This document shows, in pieces, positions 1 through 8,637 of a DNA stretch of 64,000 nt. Numbering within the stretch: position 1 is the stretch's first letter; every line of letters starts with the position of its first letter. Source of the stretch: Mesorhizobium sp. B2-3-4 (lineage in GTDB: Bacteria > Pseudomonadota > Alphaproteobacteria > Rhizobiales > Rhizobiaceae); assembly GCF_006442315.1 (NCBI RefSeq), contig NZ_VFVY01000017.1, positions 1 through 64,000 on the forward strand. The letters run 5' to 3'. The notes below the pieces were generated by a model. It did not search any database. It saw nothing but the letters and a program-made list of their open reading frames with translations, and had not been told where the DNA came from. The position numbers and the translations under genes were made by a program.

Positions 1-159
1 ACCGTGTTCCTGGTCGAGCAGAACGCCTTCGGCGCGCTCAAACTCGCCGATCGCGGCTATGTCATGGTCAACGGCAACGTGACGATGAGCGGCACCGGCA
101 AGGAACTGCTCGCCAATTCCGAAGTGCGCGCCGCCTATCTCGAAGGCGGGCATCACTGA
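1..159 (+). CDS. livF: Branched-chain amino acid ABC transporter ATP-binding protein LivF, C-terminal end (partial)
   Basis: The window opens inside this gene, and the last 52 codons are visible. The sequence begins TVFLVEQN, the end of the Walker B/H-loop region typical of LivF-type ATPases, where the switch His is replaced by N-A in the EQN motif. It then runs through the D-R-G-Y-V-M segment and the usual LivF ending. LivF is one of the two cytoplasmic ATPases that drive uptake of branched-chain amino acids or related compounds. The LivK-type binding protein gene that follows on the same strand supports the call. Everything upstream lies outside the window. Confidence 0.85.
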   Translation, partial: TVFLVEQNAFGALKLADRGYVMVNGNVTMSGTGKELLANSEVRAAYLEGGHH

Positions 160-161
160 GT

Positions 162-204
162 TTGGAGCGGAATAGGTGCATCCGATATTCCGCTCCAATT
201 TTTT
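162..204 (+). terminator. Rho-independent terminator after livF
   Basis: A perfect 12-bp stem (162-173 with 187-198) encloses a 13-nt loop and is followed by six T residues. It starts three bases after the livF stop codon, so it should end the upstream transporter transcript or reduce read-through into the next gene. Confidence 0.85.
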
Positions 205-211
205 GTTTGTC

Positions 212-255
212 GCATAATGCTTGTCCGAAAAGTCTGCAACTTTTCGGGATCATGC
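212..255. repeat. Rhizobial-type intergenic palindromic repeat
   Basis: The unit has a 9-bp inner stem (225-233 with 239-247) around a 5-nt loop and is flanked by gcat/atgc-type arms. Sequences with a ccgaaaagt/acttttcgg core are, from general knowledge, very common dispersed repeats in Rhizobiales. Only the palindrome itself is visible here. It lies between the livF terminator and the start of the next gene. Confidence 0.6.
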
Positions 256-270
256 TAGGGAGTATCGACC

Positions 271-621
271 ATGCAAGGCATTCTCTACGAGGAGCAGTCG
301 ATCTGGCAGTTCTTCTTCGTCACCTGCCTGCTCGGCGGCTGGGCGGCATGGATGACGGGCAAGGCCAGCGCCCAGACATGGCGCACTTTCCCGCAGCTGT
401 TCGCCTATATGCTGGGTCTCGGCATCGGCATCCGCTTCATCCATCACGCGCTGTTCGACGGCACGATGTTCTCACTGCATTACTACATCGTCGACACCAT
501 CGTGCTGATGATACTGGGCTTCGTCGGCTATCAATACACACGAACAAACCAGATGGTCACACAGTATAATTGGCTCTACGAAAGAGCTTCCTTATTGAGC
601 TGGAAACGCGTCAAATCCTAG
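271..621 (+). CDS. Small membrane protein of the liv operon (DUF6867-like)
   Basis: This 116-residue protein has at least two or three hydrophobic segments, around residues 10-28, 45-60 and 70-88, so it is probably an inner-membrane protein. A gggag ribosome-binding site lies 8 bases before the ATG. Proteins of this size and pattern (start MQGILYEEQS, end around YERASLLSW) sit between livF and the binding-protein gene in many Rhizobiales and are named DUF6867. That family name is from memory. No function is established. An accessory role for the transporter is inferred from position only. Confidence 0.75.
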   Translation: MQGILYEEQSIWQFFFVTCLLGGWAAWMTGKASAQTWRTFPQLFAYMLGLGIGIRFIHHALFDGTMFSLHYYIVDTIVLMILGFVGYQYTRTNQMVTQYNWLYERASLLSWKRVKS

Positions 622-659
622 GGCCGCTCCTTCGCGCGCAGCGCGAGGCCCTGTTTCGA

Positions 660-689
660 GGCGCATCGCCGGAAGGCGATGCGCCTTTT
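660..689 (+). terminator. Rho-independent terminator
   Basis: A perfect 11-bp stem (660-670 with 675-685) with a 4-nt loop ggaa is followed by tttt. It ends the transcript of the small membrane protein and separates it from the binding-protein gene. Confidence 0.8.
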
Positions 690-893
690 GCGTTTCGGCC
701 GGCATTTCTGCTCGATCGGTAATATCAGGGTGAAGGAATTTCAATTGATTGGAATGGAGGGCCGCGCTCCTATTGGCCATGCGATCGTGATGAAGCGTTT
801 GGAAAAGACGCGACCTGGGCCGAGGCCCGGCAGAGCGAAGAATAAACAAACCGGCAGCGCGGCATCGCAGTTCTGACGAAATGGGAGAACCTC

Positions 894-2057
894 ATGTCCA
901 AATTCCTGTCAAAGGGTCTTGCCTCGCCGCTGGCCATGCTTGCCGGCCTCGCACTCGCAGGTCTTGCTTTTGCCTTGCCCGCGTCGGCTGACGGTGCAGG
1001 CGTCAAGATAGGTGTTGCCGCCCCTTTCACCGGCTCGAGCGCTCCTTGGGGCGAACAGTTCAAGCGCGGCACTGAAATGGCCGTCAAGGATTTCAACGCC
1101 GCCGGCGGAGCCGCGGGCCAGCAATTGTCGTACGAGATCGGTGACGATGTCGCCGATCCGAAAGCAGGCGTCTCGGTCGCCAACAAGTTCGTCGCCGACG
1201 GCGTCAAATGGGTGATCGGGCACGTCAACTCAGGCGTTTCCATTCCGGCATCCGACGTCTATGCCGAGAACGGCATCATCCAGATCACGCCGGCATCGAC
1301 CAATCCGACCTTCACCGATCGCGGCCTGTGGAACACCTTCCGCACCACCGGTCGTGACGACCAGCAAGGCGCGGTGGCGGCGGCCTATCTCGTGAAGCAT
1401 TTTCAGGGCAAGCGTATAGCCATCGTCCACGACAAGACGCCTTTCGGCGAAGGACTGGCACAGATCGTCAAGAAAGGCATCAACGAGAAAGGCATTACCG
1501 AGGTTGTGTTCGAAGGCATCAACATCGGCGAGAAGGACTATTCAAGCCTGGTGACCAAGCTGAAGGAAGCCAATGTGGACGTGCTCTACTACGGCGGCGT
1601 TTACACGGAGGCCGGGCTGATCATCCGGCAGATGCGTGACCAGGGCCTGCAAGCGCCATTGATGGGCGGTGACGGCCTGGTGACGACCGATTTCGGCGCT
1701 ATCGCCGGCCCCGGCGGCGCCGGAACATTGATGACGTACACGCCCGATCCCCGCGAGAATCCGGAGGCCAAGCAGATTGTCGAGCGGATGAGGGCGGCGG
1801 GATTCGAACCGGAGGCATTCACCGTGAAATGCTACGCTTCGGTGCAGATACTGGTGCAATCCGCCAACGCCATTAAATCGACAGATCCGGAAAAGATCGC
1901 GGAATACATGCACTCCGGACATGTATTCGATACCGTCATCGGCAAGATCTCGTATGATGAGCGCGGCGACATGCTTCAAGCGAACTATGTCATGTATGTC
2001 TGGAAACCGACGGCTTCCGGCGGTCTCGACTACGCCGGCAATGAACTGACCGACTGA
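894..2057 (+). CDS. Branched-chain amino acid ABC transporter periplasmic substrate-binding protein (LivK/BraC type)
   Basis: The 387-residue length is normal for the family. Residues 1-32 form a Sec signal peptide with a hydrophobic core ending in ASA, so the product is periplasmic. The mature part starts VKIGVAAPFTGSSAPWG, the standard Peripla_BP_6 opening, and contains the GVKWVIGHVNSG and PASTNPTFTDRG segments typical of LivK ligand pockets. It should capture branched-chain or related amino acids and deliver them to the Liv membrane complex. A gggagaacctc Shine-Dalgarno stretch precedes the ATG. It sits 3' of livF but has its own upstream terminator, so it may be transcribed separately. 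Confidence 0.9.
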   Translation: MSKFLSKGLASPLAMLAGLALAGLAFALPASADGAGVKIGVAAPFTGSSAPWGEQFKRGTEMAVKDFNAAGGAAGQQLSYEIGDDVADPKAGVSVANKFVADGVKWVIGHVNSGVSIPASDVYAENGIIQITPASTNPTFTDRGLWNTFRTTGRDDQQGAVAAAYLVKHFQGKRIAIVHDKTPFGEGLAQIVKKGINEKGITEVVFEGINIGEKDYSSLVTKLKEANVDVLYYGGVYTEAGLIIRQMRDQGLQAPLMGGDGLVTTDFGAIAGPGGAGTLMTYTPDPRENPEAKQIVERMRAAGFEPEAFTVKCYASVQILVQSANAIKSTDPEKIAEYMHSGHVFDTVIGKISYDERGDMLQANYVMYVWKPTASGGLDYAGNELTD

Positions 2058-2133
2058 CCTCGGCCTGCCGGGCCGGAAGCGTCGTCCTGGTCCGGCACGA
2101 GCGCCATACAGCACTGTGGATAAAGCCGCAGCC

Positions 2134-2161
2134 TCCCTCCCAGCAATGGGAGGGAATTTTG
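2134..2161 (+). terminator. Rho-independent terminator after the binding-protein gene
   Basis: A perfect 9-bp stem (2134-2142 with 2147-2155) has a GCAA tetraloop and is followed by aatttt. It lies 77 bases after the livK-type stop codon. Confidence 0.8.
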
Positions 2162-2207
2162 CTTTCACCGCCCTTCGTTGCCTATCTCCAGGCCCTGTTA
2201 TAAACAT

Positions 2208-3203
2208 ATGACATACCAACGGGGCGCCGAGGATCCTTCACTGGAGCACTTGCTGAAACGACTGGCCTTTCGCCATTTGCGGCTGGTCATCAAGATTGCC
2301 GAGGAGCGTAATCTCGTCGGCGCGGCCAAGCGGCTGAACATGACGCAGCCGGCGGTGACCAAGGCGCTCCGCGAAATCGAATCCATGCTGGGCGTCGACC
2401 TCTTCGAGCGCACCAACCGGGGTGTGATCCCGACCATCTATGGCGAGGCACTCGTGGCTCATGCCCGCCTGGTCCTGACCGATCTCAGCCGTGCCGCGGA
2501 GGAGATCAGCGATCTGCGCGACGGCACCGGCGGCCGGATCGCGGTAGGAACCCTGCTTGCGGCATCGGCCAGCCTGCTGCCTGACGCGATCGTCAAGTTG
2601 AAGAAGGAGCGGCCAAAGCTCGCCATTTCGATCAAGGAAGGCACCAACGACCTGCTGCTGCCGGGATTGCGACAGGGCGAACTGGATCTGGTGCTGGGAC
2701 GACTGCCGCAGATATGGGATTGCGAGGGTCTTGAGCAGGAAACCCTGTTTCAGGATGCGGGATGCATCGTCGTGCGCGCAGGGCATCCGCTTATCGGCCG
2801 AAACGATCTCGGCTTGCACGACCTTCTGGCACTGGACTGGATATTGCCGCGTCAGCAGACGACCCTGCGGCGGCAGATCGATCTGGCCTTCTTCGACGAG
2901 GGCCTGGCGCCGCCTTCGAATGCGGTGGAATCGGTATCGCTTCTGACCAACAGGGCATTGATCTTCGACGCCGGCTATGTGTCGGTCTGGCCGTGGCAGG
3001 TTGCCCAGCGCGAATTGCAGACCGGCCGTATCGCGATCCTGCCCGTGCGGCTCCGACCGACGGAAGGGCCGGTCGGCATCACCACACGGCTCGGCGCGCG
3101 CCTGTCGCCCGCGGCCAAGATGCTGGTGACCATGCTGCGCGAGGTGGCTGCGGAAATCCCGGCATTTCCGCTGCCGCAGGACCGGGCGGTTATACCGGCA
3201 TAG
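2208..3203 (+). CDS. LysR-family transcriptional regulator (first of two sister genes)
   Basis: The N-terminal winged helix-turn-helix spans about residues 18-75, with the recognition segment AAKRLNMTQPAVTKALREIE. The rest is the LysR substrate-binding domain, including the DLVLGRLP motif seen in the PcaQ/GbpR-like branch. An upstream in-frame TTG at 2178 exists. ATG 2208 was preferred because it gives 331 residues and the extra ten residues look unlike protein. The next gene encodes a close sister with the same order of motifs, so a tandem duplication is likely. The probable targets are the VOC/SDR operon downstream or the transporter upstream; this is inferred from position. Confidence 0.88.
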   Translation: MTYQRGAEDPSLEHLLKRLAFRHLRLVIKIAEERNLVGAAKRLNMTQPAVTKALREIESMLGVDLFERTNRGVIPTIYGEALVAHARLVLTDLSRAAEEISDLRDGTGGRIAVGTLLAASASLLPDAIVKLKKERPKLAISIKEGTNDLLLPGLRQGELDLVLGRLPQIWDCEGLEQETLFQDAGCIVVRAGHPLIGRNDLGLHDLLALDWILPRQQTTLRRQIDLAFFDEGLAPPSNAVESVSLLTNRALIFDAGYVSVWPWQVAQRELQTGRIAILPVRLRPTEGPVGITTRLGARLSPAAKMLVTMLREVAAEIPAFPLPQDRAVIPA

Positions 3204-3296
3204 CTTAAATTCAATAGCCCTTCGGTGACAGCCATGCGATGTCGCTGGCGTTGGCGAGGCTGGCGCCATCGCGCAGTTTCGAAGGCGCTCCCCTTG

Positions 3297-4268
3297 GTGC
3301 AGACACTTGTCCATCGCTTGACCATCCGCCATCTGCGCCTGATCGTGGCGATCGCCGAGCAGAACAGTCTCGTGGCCGCCGCACAGCACCTTCACATGAC
3401 CCAGTCCGCCGTGACGAAGGCGCTGCAGGAAGCCGAAGCGCTGCTCGGCATCAGCTTGTTCGAACGAACCATCAAGGGTGCCATTCCAACCATTTTCGCG
3501 CATGGGCTGATTGTGCATGCCCGCCAGGTGTTCGCCCAATTGCAGCAGGCGTCCACGGAGCTGGTCGAGCTTCTCGACGGAGCAAATGGCAGGGTGGCGA
3601 TCGGAACGCAGTGGTCGGCAGCCGCCGAACTCGTCCCGAAGGCGATCTATCAACTGCGCGGCACGCGGCCGAAGCTTACCGTCTCGATTGTCGAGGGCAC
3701 CAATGACGCGCTGATTCCAGAGCTGCATCTGGGTCAGCTGGACATGATCGTGGGGCGCCTGCCAGGCATGCTCGAACGAGACGATGTTGCCCACGAGACA
3801 TTGTTCGAGGACATGGCTTGCGTGGTCGTGAGGCATGGCCATCCTCTGGCGGATTGGCCTGACATCGGTCTTGCCGACGTGGAGAAGTCCGACTGGATTC
3901 TCCCCAGGCGCGAGACGGTGTTGCGACGGCAGATCGACAAGGCATTTCGCGATGCCGGACTGGAAACGCCGGGCAACGCGATCGAGTCGGTGTCGCTGCT
4001 CACCAACAGCGAATTGCTGGCATCCTCGGACTATCTCGCGGTCTGGCCGTGGCAGGTGGCGAAACGTGACGTGCTGTCGGGTCGCCTGGTGGTGCTGCCG
4101 ATCGTTATCGGCGAGACGATCAATTCGGTGGGCGTCACTGCCCGCACCGATGCGCCCATGGCGCCGGCAGCGAAGGCATTTCTCGAGACGCTTCGCAGCG
4201 TTGCCGCAACCATGGATGTCTGTCCGCTGCTTCCGGGCATTCGCGAAGGCAATAGCAGCGGGAACTAA
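3297..4268 (+). CDS. LysR-family transcriptional regulator (second sister gene)
   Basis: This protein has the same layout as the preceding LysR: an HTH with AAAQHLHMTQSAVTKALQEAE, then a sensor domain containing DMIVGRLPG and a shared SVSLLTNSELL segment. The open frame extends up to GTG 3225 and ATG 3234. GTG 3297 (TTG 3294 is also possible) was chosen because gaagg stands 11 bases upstream and the product then aligns with the sister protein near its start. The Arg/Trp-rich upstream extension looks non-coding. Two adjacent paralogous LysR genes probably sense related ligands. The start is uncertain but the family is not. Confidence 0.85.
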   Translation: MQTLVHRLTIRHLRLIVAIAEQNSLVAAAQHLHMTQSAVTKALQEAEALLGISLFERTIKGAIPTIFAHGLIVHARQVFAQLQQASTELVELLDGANGRVAIGTQWSAAAELVPKAIYQLRGTRPKLTVSIVEGTNDALIPELHLGQLDMIVGRLPGMLERDDVAHETLFEDMACVVVRHGHPLADWPDIGLADVEKSDWILPRRETVLRRQIDKAFRDAGLETPGNAIESVSLLTNSELLASSDYLAVWPWQVAKRDVLSGRLVVLPIVIGETINSVGVTARTDAPMAPAAKAFLETLRSVAATMDVCPLLPGIREGNSSGN

Positions 4269-4357
4269 ACTCAATTGCCGCCATCCGGCCATGCCTCTAC
4301 CGATGGAGCCGGACGGGCGGCCGGTCAAACGGCGACCTTGTCGGGGAGGGCTTTCCA

Positions 4358-4861
4358 TTGGTCGAAACCGAGGCCGGCTACCAAATTCTTGGCACCAATC
4401 ACACCAGTTTTACGGTTTCCGACCTCGATCGGTCGGTTGCCTTCTTCCGCGATTGCCTCGGCTTCACGCTGACCTCGCGCGCCGGACGCGACCGGCGGAT
4501 CATCGAGATCGTCGTTGGCGTGACCGGGGCCGACATCGAGGTAGCCTACCTGACTGGGGCCGGTCATGTCGTCGAGTTGATCCAGTATTTTTCCCCGGAC
4601 GATCGAAAGCGTGTTCAGTCCCGCCCTTGCGACACCGGTTTCGCGCATCTTGCCTTCGACGTGGTGAACATCGACGCCTTGATCCTCGCGGCGGGAGAGC
4701 ATGGCTTCCAGCCACTGGCAAGCCCGGTGAAAATCGGATCCGGCGGTCCGAATGGCGGCCGGCGGGTTTGCTATATGCGCGATCATGACGGTGTGACGAT
4801 CGAGCTCATCGAGAGTCCGCAAACTGCCTGGCGACCGGCGCCGAATGATTCGACGTCCTGA
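4358..4861 (+). CDS. VOC-family (glyoxalase/dioxygenase fold) metalloenzyme
   Basis: The 167-residue protein has two beta-alpha-beta-beta-beta modules. The first opens with HTSFTVSDLDRSVAFFRDCLGF (H15) and the second with GFAHLAFDV (H97). Glu residues at about 73 and 149 complete a likely metal site. It starts at TTG 4358, supported by a strong ggggaggg ribosome-binding site 7 bases upstream. VOC proteins cover lyases, isomerases and extradiol dioxygenases. The reaction cannot be named, but the neighbouring SDRs and flavin reductase suggest a catabolic operon. The next gene starts 14 bases after the stop. Confidence 0.8.
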   Translation: MVETEAGYQILGTNHTSFTVSDLDRSVAFFRDCLGFTLTSRAGRDRRIIEIVVGVTGADIEVAYLTGAGHVVELIQYFSPDDRKRVQSRPCDTGFAHLAFDVVNIDALILAAGEHGFQPLASPVKIGSGGPNGGRRVCYMRDHDGVTIELIESPQTAWRPAPNDSTS

Positions 4862-4875
4862 GGCAGGAGGACCAG

Positions 4876-5700
4876 ATGACGGACGCTTCCAGAAACATCG
4901 CGGTCGTCACCGGCGGCGCCAGCGGCATCGGCGCCGCATGCTGCCGTGAGCTGGCCAGGCGTGGCGCGCGCGTCGTTGTTCTCGATCGCGACGGCGGGGC
5001 GGCGAACGTGCTGGCCAAGGCGATCGACGGGCACGGCTGGTCCTGCGATATCGAGGACGACAACGCGGTCGAGGCTGCCGCAAGTCAGATAGAGGCCAGG
5101 TTCGGCGCGGTCGACATTCTGGTCAACTGTGCCGGTATCTTTCAGCGGCCATTGTCGCCGGAGACGCTCGATATCGCGCTGTGGGACAAGGTCATCGCCG
5201 TCAACCAGCGCGGCACTTACGTCGCCTGCGTGGCCTTCGGCCGTCGCATGGCTGCCCATGGCGGTGGCAGCATCGTCAACATAGCATCGATCGCTGCCGA
5301 AGCATCGATGCCGTTGCACGCCTATTCGCCATCGAAGGCGGCGGTCGTGTCCATGACGCAATGCCTGGCCGCGGAATGGGGTCGCTCCGGTGTGAGGGTC
5401 AATGCGGTGTCGCCTGGATATACGCTGACGCCCGCGCTTCAGCAGGCAATCGACAGGGGCGAGCGCGTCGCGGGCGCACTTGAAAATTCCGCGCTCGGCC
5501 GCATGGCGAAGCCAGAAGAGATAGCCAGCGTTGTCGCCTTCCTCGCCGGGCCGGCGGCAAGCGCGGTCACCGGGGTGAACCTGCCGATCGATTGTGGTTG
5601 GCTGATCGCCCAGACCTGGACCCCTTACGGTGGGGTAAGACCGGAGCGTGGCCCGGGCGTCCCTCCGGAAACGATATTCCGCCAGGAGATATCAGACTGA
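4876..5700 (+). CDS. SDR-family NAD(P)-dependent oxidoreductase
   Basis: This classical short-chain dehydrogenase has 274 residues. TGGASGIG (12-19) binds the dinucleotide, NCAG (84-87) stabilises the sheet, and S138, Y150 and K154 form the catalytic set. The ggagg ribosome-binding site is 5 bases before the ATG. It probably interconverts an alcohol and a ketone in the same pathway as the VOC protein upstream. The C-terminal tail of about 25 residues after the PIDCGW motif is longer than usual. The substrate is unknown. Confidence 0.88.
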   Translation: MTDASRNIAVVTGGASGIGAACCRELARRGARVVVLDRDGGAANVLAKAIDGHGWSCDIEDDNAVEAAASQIEARFGAVDILVNCAGIFQRPLSPETLDIALWDKVIAVNQRGTYVACVAFGRRMAAHGGGSIVNIASIAAEASMPLHAYSPSKAAVVSMTQCLAAEWGRSGVRVNAVSPGYTLTPALQQAIDRGERVAGALENSALGRMAKPEEIASVVAFLAGPAASAVTGVNLPIDCGWLIAQTWTPYGGVRPERGPGVPPETIFRQEISD

Positions 5701-5897
5701 GCAATATTCCATTGCCATATAAGTCTGTTCCGGGGACCTTACGGCATCGGGTGTGTCCACAGGACCATGTGAACTCGACGAGCGGAAGACCATCCGGTAT
5801 CCGCACATGATCAACGACATGTTGGGTGGTGAGGATATTCGCGGCCTTTGAACATCGGGCACCGACACTCGTCACACCTCTACTGGGAGAACTTGAT

Positions 5898-6674
5898 ATG
5901 ACCGACCTGTCTGGGCGAGTAGCACTCGTTACCGGAGGATCATCGGGCATCGGACTGGCCACGGTGCGCAAGCTGAGGTCGCTCGGGGCGCATGTCGTGT
6001 CGGGCGATCTGACGCCATTCCCGGAGGCCTTGGACGCCGTCACCGGCGTTGTCGCCGATCTCTCCACCGCTGACGGATGCGCGGCACTCGTTGCCCGGGT
6101 TCGGGACGAGCACGGCCGGCTCGATGCGATCGTGAACAATGTCGGCATCGCGCCGACGCGCAACGGCTTCGAGACGATTACCGATGACGACTGGCTGCTG
6201 GTGTGGAACGTCAACGTGATGAGCGCGGTCCGAATTACGCGAGCGGGGATTGCGATGCTGCGGCAATCCGGCAATGGCTCGATCGTCATGACCTGTTCGT
6301 CCACGGCGCGTGTGGTCGATCCCTACTTCGTCGACTATGCGGCGACCAAGGCTGGTCTGCTGGCCATCACGCGCGGTCTGGCCGAAGAACTCGGCGCTCA
6401 CGGCATACGGGTCAACGCGGTCTCCCCCGGGTCGATCAGGACACCGCTGTGGGACAAGCCCGGAGGATTTGCCGAGCAACTGGCGAGCCGCCTTGGTACC
6501 GACGTCGAAACCGCGATCGAGCGCTATGTTCGCGACGAGCGGCGCATCACCCTAGGAAGGCCCGGTGTTGCCGAGGACGTGGCCAACACGATCGCATTCC
6601 TGGTCTCCGACGAGTCCTCCTACATCACGGGAGCCGATCTGCCCGTGAACGGCGGAAGCGTCAAACACATCTGA
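5898..6674 (+). CDS. SDR-family NAD(P)-dependent oxidoreductase
   Basis: This is a second classical SDR of 258 residues. It has TGGSSGIG (12-19), NNVG in place of NNAG (80-83), a Ser at 134/135, Y147 and K151. ATG 5898 was chosen over an upstream in-frame ATG at 5826 because gggaga lies 7 bases before it and the alignment to SDRs begins here. The gene follows the first SDR after a 197-base gap and precedes a flavin reductase-like gene, so the two SDRs may act on consecutive intermediates. The substrate is not predictable. Confidence 0.87.
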   Translation: MTDLSGRVALVTGGSSGIGLATVRKLRSLGAHVVSGDLTPFPEALDAVTGVVADLSTADGCAALVARVRDEHGRLDAIVNNVGIAPTRNGFETITDDDWLLVWNVNVMSAVRITRAGIAMLRQSGNGSIVMTCSSTARVVDPYFVDYAATKAGLLAITRGLAEELGAHGIRVNAVSPGSIRTPLWDKPGGFAEQLASRLGTDVETAIERYVRDERRITLGRPGVAEDVANTIAFLVSDESSYITGADLPVNGGSVKHI

Positions 6675-6708
6675 CCCCAGCAACCCGAAGACCGACGAAG
6701 GAATCGCT

Positions 6709-7395
6709 ATGACACACGCGGGATCCCGCACATTCGTGAATATCGACCCTGCGCACTGGGACAACATGTACGCACTCAGCGCAACGCCTGCCGTCGTGAC
6801 CACCGTCGACCTCGATGGAAACGTCAACGCCTCGGCGATGGGCGCGGTGGTGCGCATTGCGCATGACCCGGTTGCTGTCACGTTCACCATCGGGCTCGGC
6901 AGGGATACCGCCCATAACGTTTCCGCCACCGGAGAGTTCGTGGTCAACATCCCGTCGTTCTCGCCAGAAGACCTGCGCTCGATGTGCCTCACCGGCGCGG
7001 ACCTCCCCGCGGGGAAGAACGAGTTGGACTATGCCGGCCTCACCGCCATGGACAGCAGGGTCGTCAAGCCACCGCGCATCGCTGAATATGATCGCCACTT
7101 CGAATGCCGCGTCCTGTGGAACATGCAGTGGCGTGACCGGCTTACCATTGTCGGTGAGGTGGTGGCCGCATCCTGCTCATCGGACGTGATGGACGAGCAT
7201 GGAAAACTCATCTGGGAGGTGGCCCGTCCAGCGACTTATTGCGGGGGCCCCTACGGCCTGACGTTCACGCCGTCCTTCGAGCGCACGACGGTGAAACTGG
7301 GATCCGAGGTCGACGACCTGATGTCCAGCCTTCGCCCCACCCCGCCGGGGTACGCGGGCATCATGGGAAACCGTGTCTCCAACGAGAAACGCTAG
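6709..7395 (+). CDS. Flavin reductase-like FMN-binding split-barrel protein
   Basis: The 228-residue protein starts with the flavin reductase-like pattern: a short N-terminal strand, then PAVVTTVDLDGNVNASAMG and an FTIGLGRDTAHNVSATGEFVVN stretch that normally contacts FMN. Members either supply reduced flavin to a two-component monooxygenase or bind flavin for other redox reactions. A gaagga ribosome-binding site precedes ATG 6709. No monooxygenase partner gene is seen in the cluster. It is the last gene of the VOC-SDR-SDR group. Confidence 0.85.
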   Translation: MTHAGSRTFVNIDPAHWDNMYALSATPAVVTTVDLDGNVNASAMGAVVRIAHDPVAVTFTIGLGRDTAHNVSATGEFVVNIPSFSPEDLRSMCLTGADLPAGKNELDYAGLTAMDSRVVKPPRIAEYDRHFECRVLWNMQWRDRLTIVGEVVAASCSSDVMDEHGKLIWEVARPATYCGGPYGLTFTPSFERTTVKLGSEVDDLMSSLRPTPPGYAGIMGNRVSNEKR

Positions 7396-7794
7396 CCAGG
7401 TCCGGTCTCGGACCACGGTTCCGCAGCAGAGCCGGGAGCGTCGCCGAGGTGGCGCTCTTTCAAGGAGCTGCCGCGGTTGGCGGCAGCACAGCGACAAGCG
7501 TCGGACCGCAAAGCGCTCGCGAATGGTGCGAGGGCGCATACCGATCGTTTGTCCCTTCATGGCGCAGTCCCATGCGCGGACCGTTCACTGCTCCACGCGC
7601 TCGATAGCCAGTCGCTTGCCGCGAAGATCGAGGACGGCATGCATTCCCCGGGGCGACATGGAGCGATGCCAAATATCTGAGTGGTGCATCCATAAGTGAT
7701 TATTTTTCAATGGCTTATGCACGCCAAAACGCGAGCTGACGATCAGGCGATCGCGCCATAATTTGGTGCCCTCAACGCTCAAGAGAGGGTTCGC
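7396..7794. other. Intergenic region with a weak hairpin
   Basis: These 399 bases carry no convincing gene. A GC-rich imperfect hairpin ending in ctcttt at about 7436-7460 could terminate the flavin-reductase transcript. The right part, 7690-7760, is AT-richer and probably holds the promoter for the SGNH hydrolase. Short open frames here lack start signals and family resemblance. Confidence 0.5.
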
Positions 7795-8637
7795 ATGATG
7801 AACATGTCCAAAGAACAGATGCACTGGATGGTAAAGGTCTTCCAGCCGGAAAAGACGGTCGCCTCGCTGCCCGGGGGGACCTCGCTCACCGAGGCCGCAC
7901 GCGCCGCGCTGCTGGGACTTGATCCCGGCTATTATGCAGCCGAACTCGCAAGGCTCACAGCGGGGGCCAAGAATGCGGCGCAGGAACTGTTGGCGGACCC
8001 GCATGTTGGAGCCATGGTCGATCGGCTGCCGTTGCAGGCAGGCGCCCGGGTCTGTGCTCTTGGCGACAGCCGCACGTCCGATCCGCAATCCTGGGCGGCC
8101 ATCCTGCAGGAGATATTTTCGGCGCGGCGGCCGGCCGACAACATATCGGTTGTGGCCAGTGCCATCAGCGGTGACACGACAACCCATGGGCTCATCCGGA
8201 TCGGCGAAGTGCTCGCCGCCGCACCGGATTGGATTCTGTTCTTTCTCGGCTTGAACGATGCGAGGACGCAAGGCGGGGAACCCACCAAGACCATTGTCCA
8301 TCGCGAAGAGACGGCGCGCAATCTTGCCGAGTTCCGGTCGCGGATCACGAGAGAAACCAAGGCGCGGCACATCTGGGTCACGCCGGTTGCCGTGAATGAA
8401 GACCGGGTGACGAACCATTGGGCGCTCTCCCATTTCGGTGTGCGGTTCCGCAATGAAGACATTGCAGAGGTCGCAAAGGCCATGCACGGGTTCGGCGACG
8501 CCGTGGTTGATCTCTTCGAGCGGTTCGATGCGTCTTCGCTCGACGCATTGTTGATGGACGATGGCCTCCATTTCACCGAAAACGGACAGCGCCGCATCGC
8601 ACTCGAGGTTCTGCGCTCCTGGAGTGACCTGAATTGA
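7795..8637 (+). CDS. SGNH/GDSL-family hydrolase
   Basis: The four SGNH blocks are visible in 280 residues: GDSR at 90-93 with nucleophile S92, a Gly in ISGDTTTHG near 126, N154 in LGLND, and the D256-x-x-H259 pair in DGLHFTENG. This is a Ser-His-Asp esterase or lipase type, possibly acting on an acetylated sugar or lipid. There is no signal peptide, so it should be cytoplasmic. The stop codon overlaps the TTG start of the next gene, so the two are translationally coupled. The start is at ATG 7795, and internal ATGs at codons 2 and 4 are possible alternatives. Confidence 0.85.
   Translation: MMNMSKEQMHWMVKVFQPEKTVASLPGGTSLTEAARAALLGLDPGYYAAELARLTAGAKNAAQELLADPHVGAMVDRLPLQAGARVCALGDSRTSDPQSWAAILQEIFSARRPADNISVVASAISGDTTTHGLIRIGEVLAAAPDWILFFLGLNDARTQGGEPTKTIVHREETARNLAEFRSRITRETKARHIWVTPVAVNEDRVTNHWALSHFGVRFRNEDIAEVAKAMHGFGDAVVDLFERFDASSLDALLMDDGLHFTENGQRRIALEVLRSWSDLN

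Noticed and set aside
2238..4358. Minus-strand open frame of 706 codons over both LysR genes
   Set aside because: It is antisense to two convincing LysR genes and the composition is shadow-like.
7585..7794. Possible minus-strand gene remnant upstream of the SGNH hydrolase
   Set aside because: The translated sequence (for example MHHSDIWHRSMSPRGMHAVL) matches no family I know and has no start signal, so there is too little to call a pseudogene.
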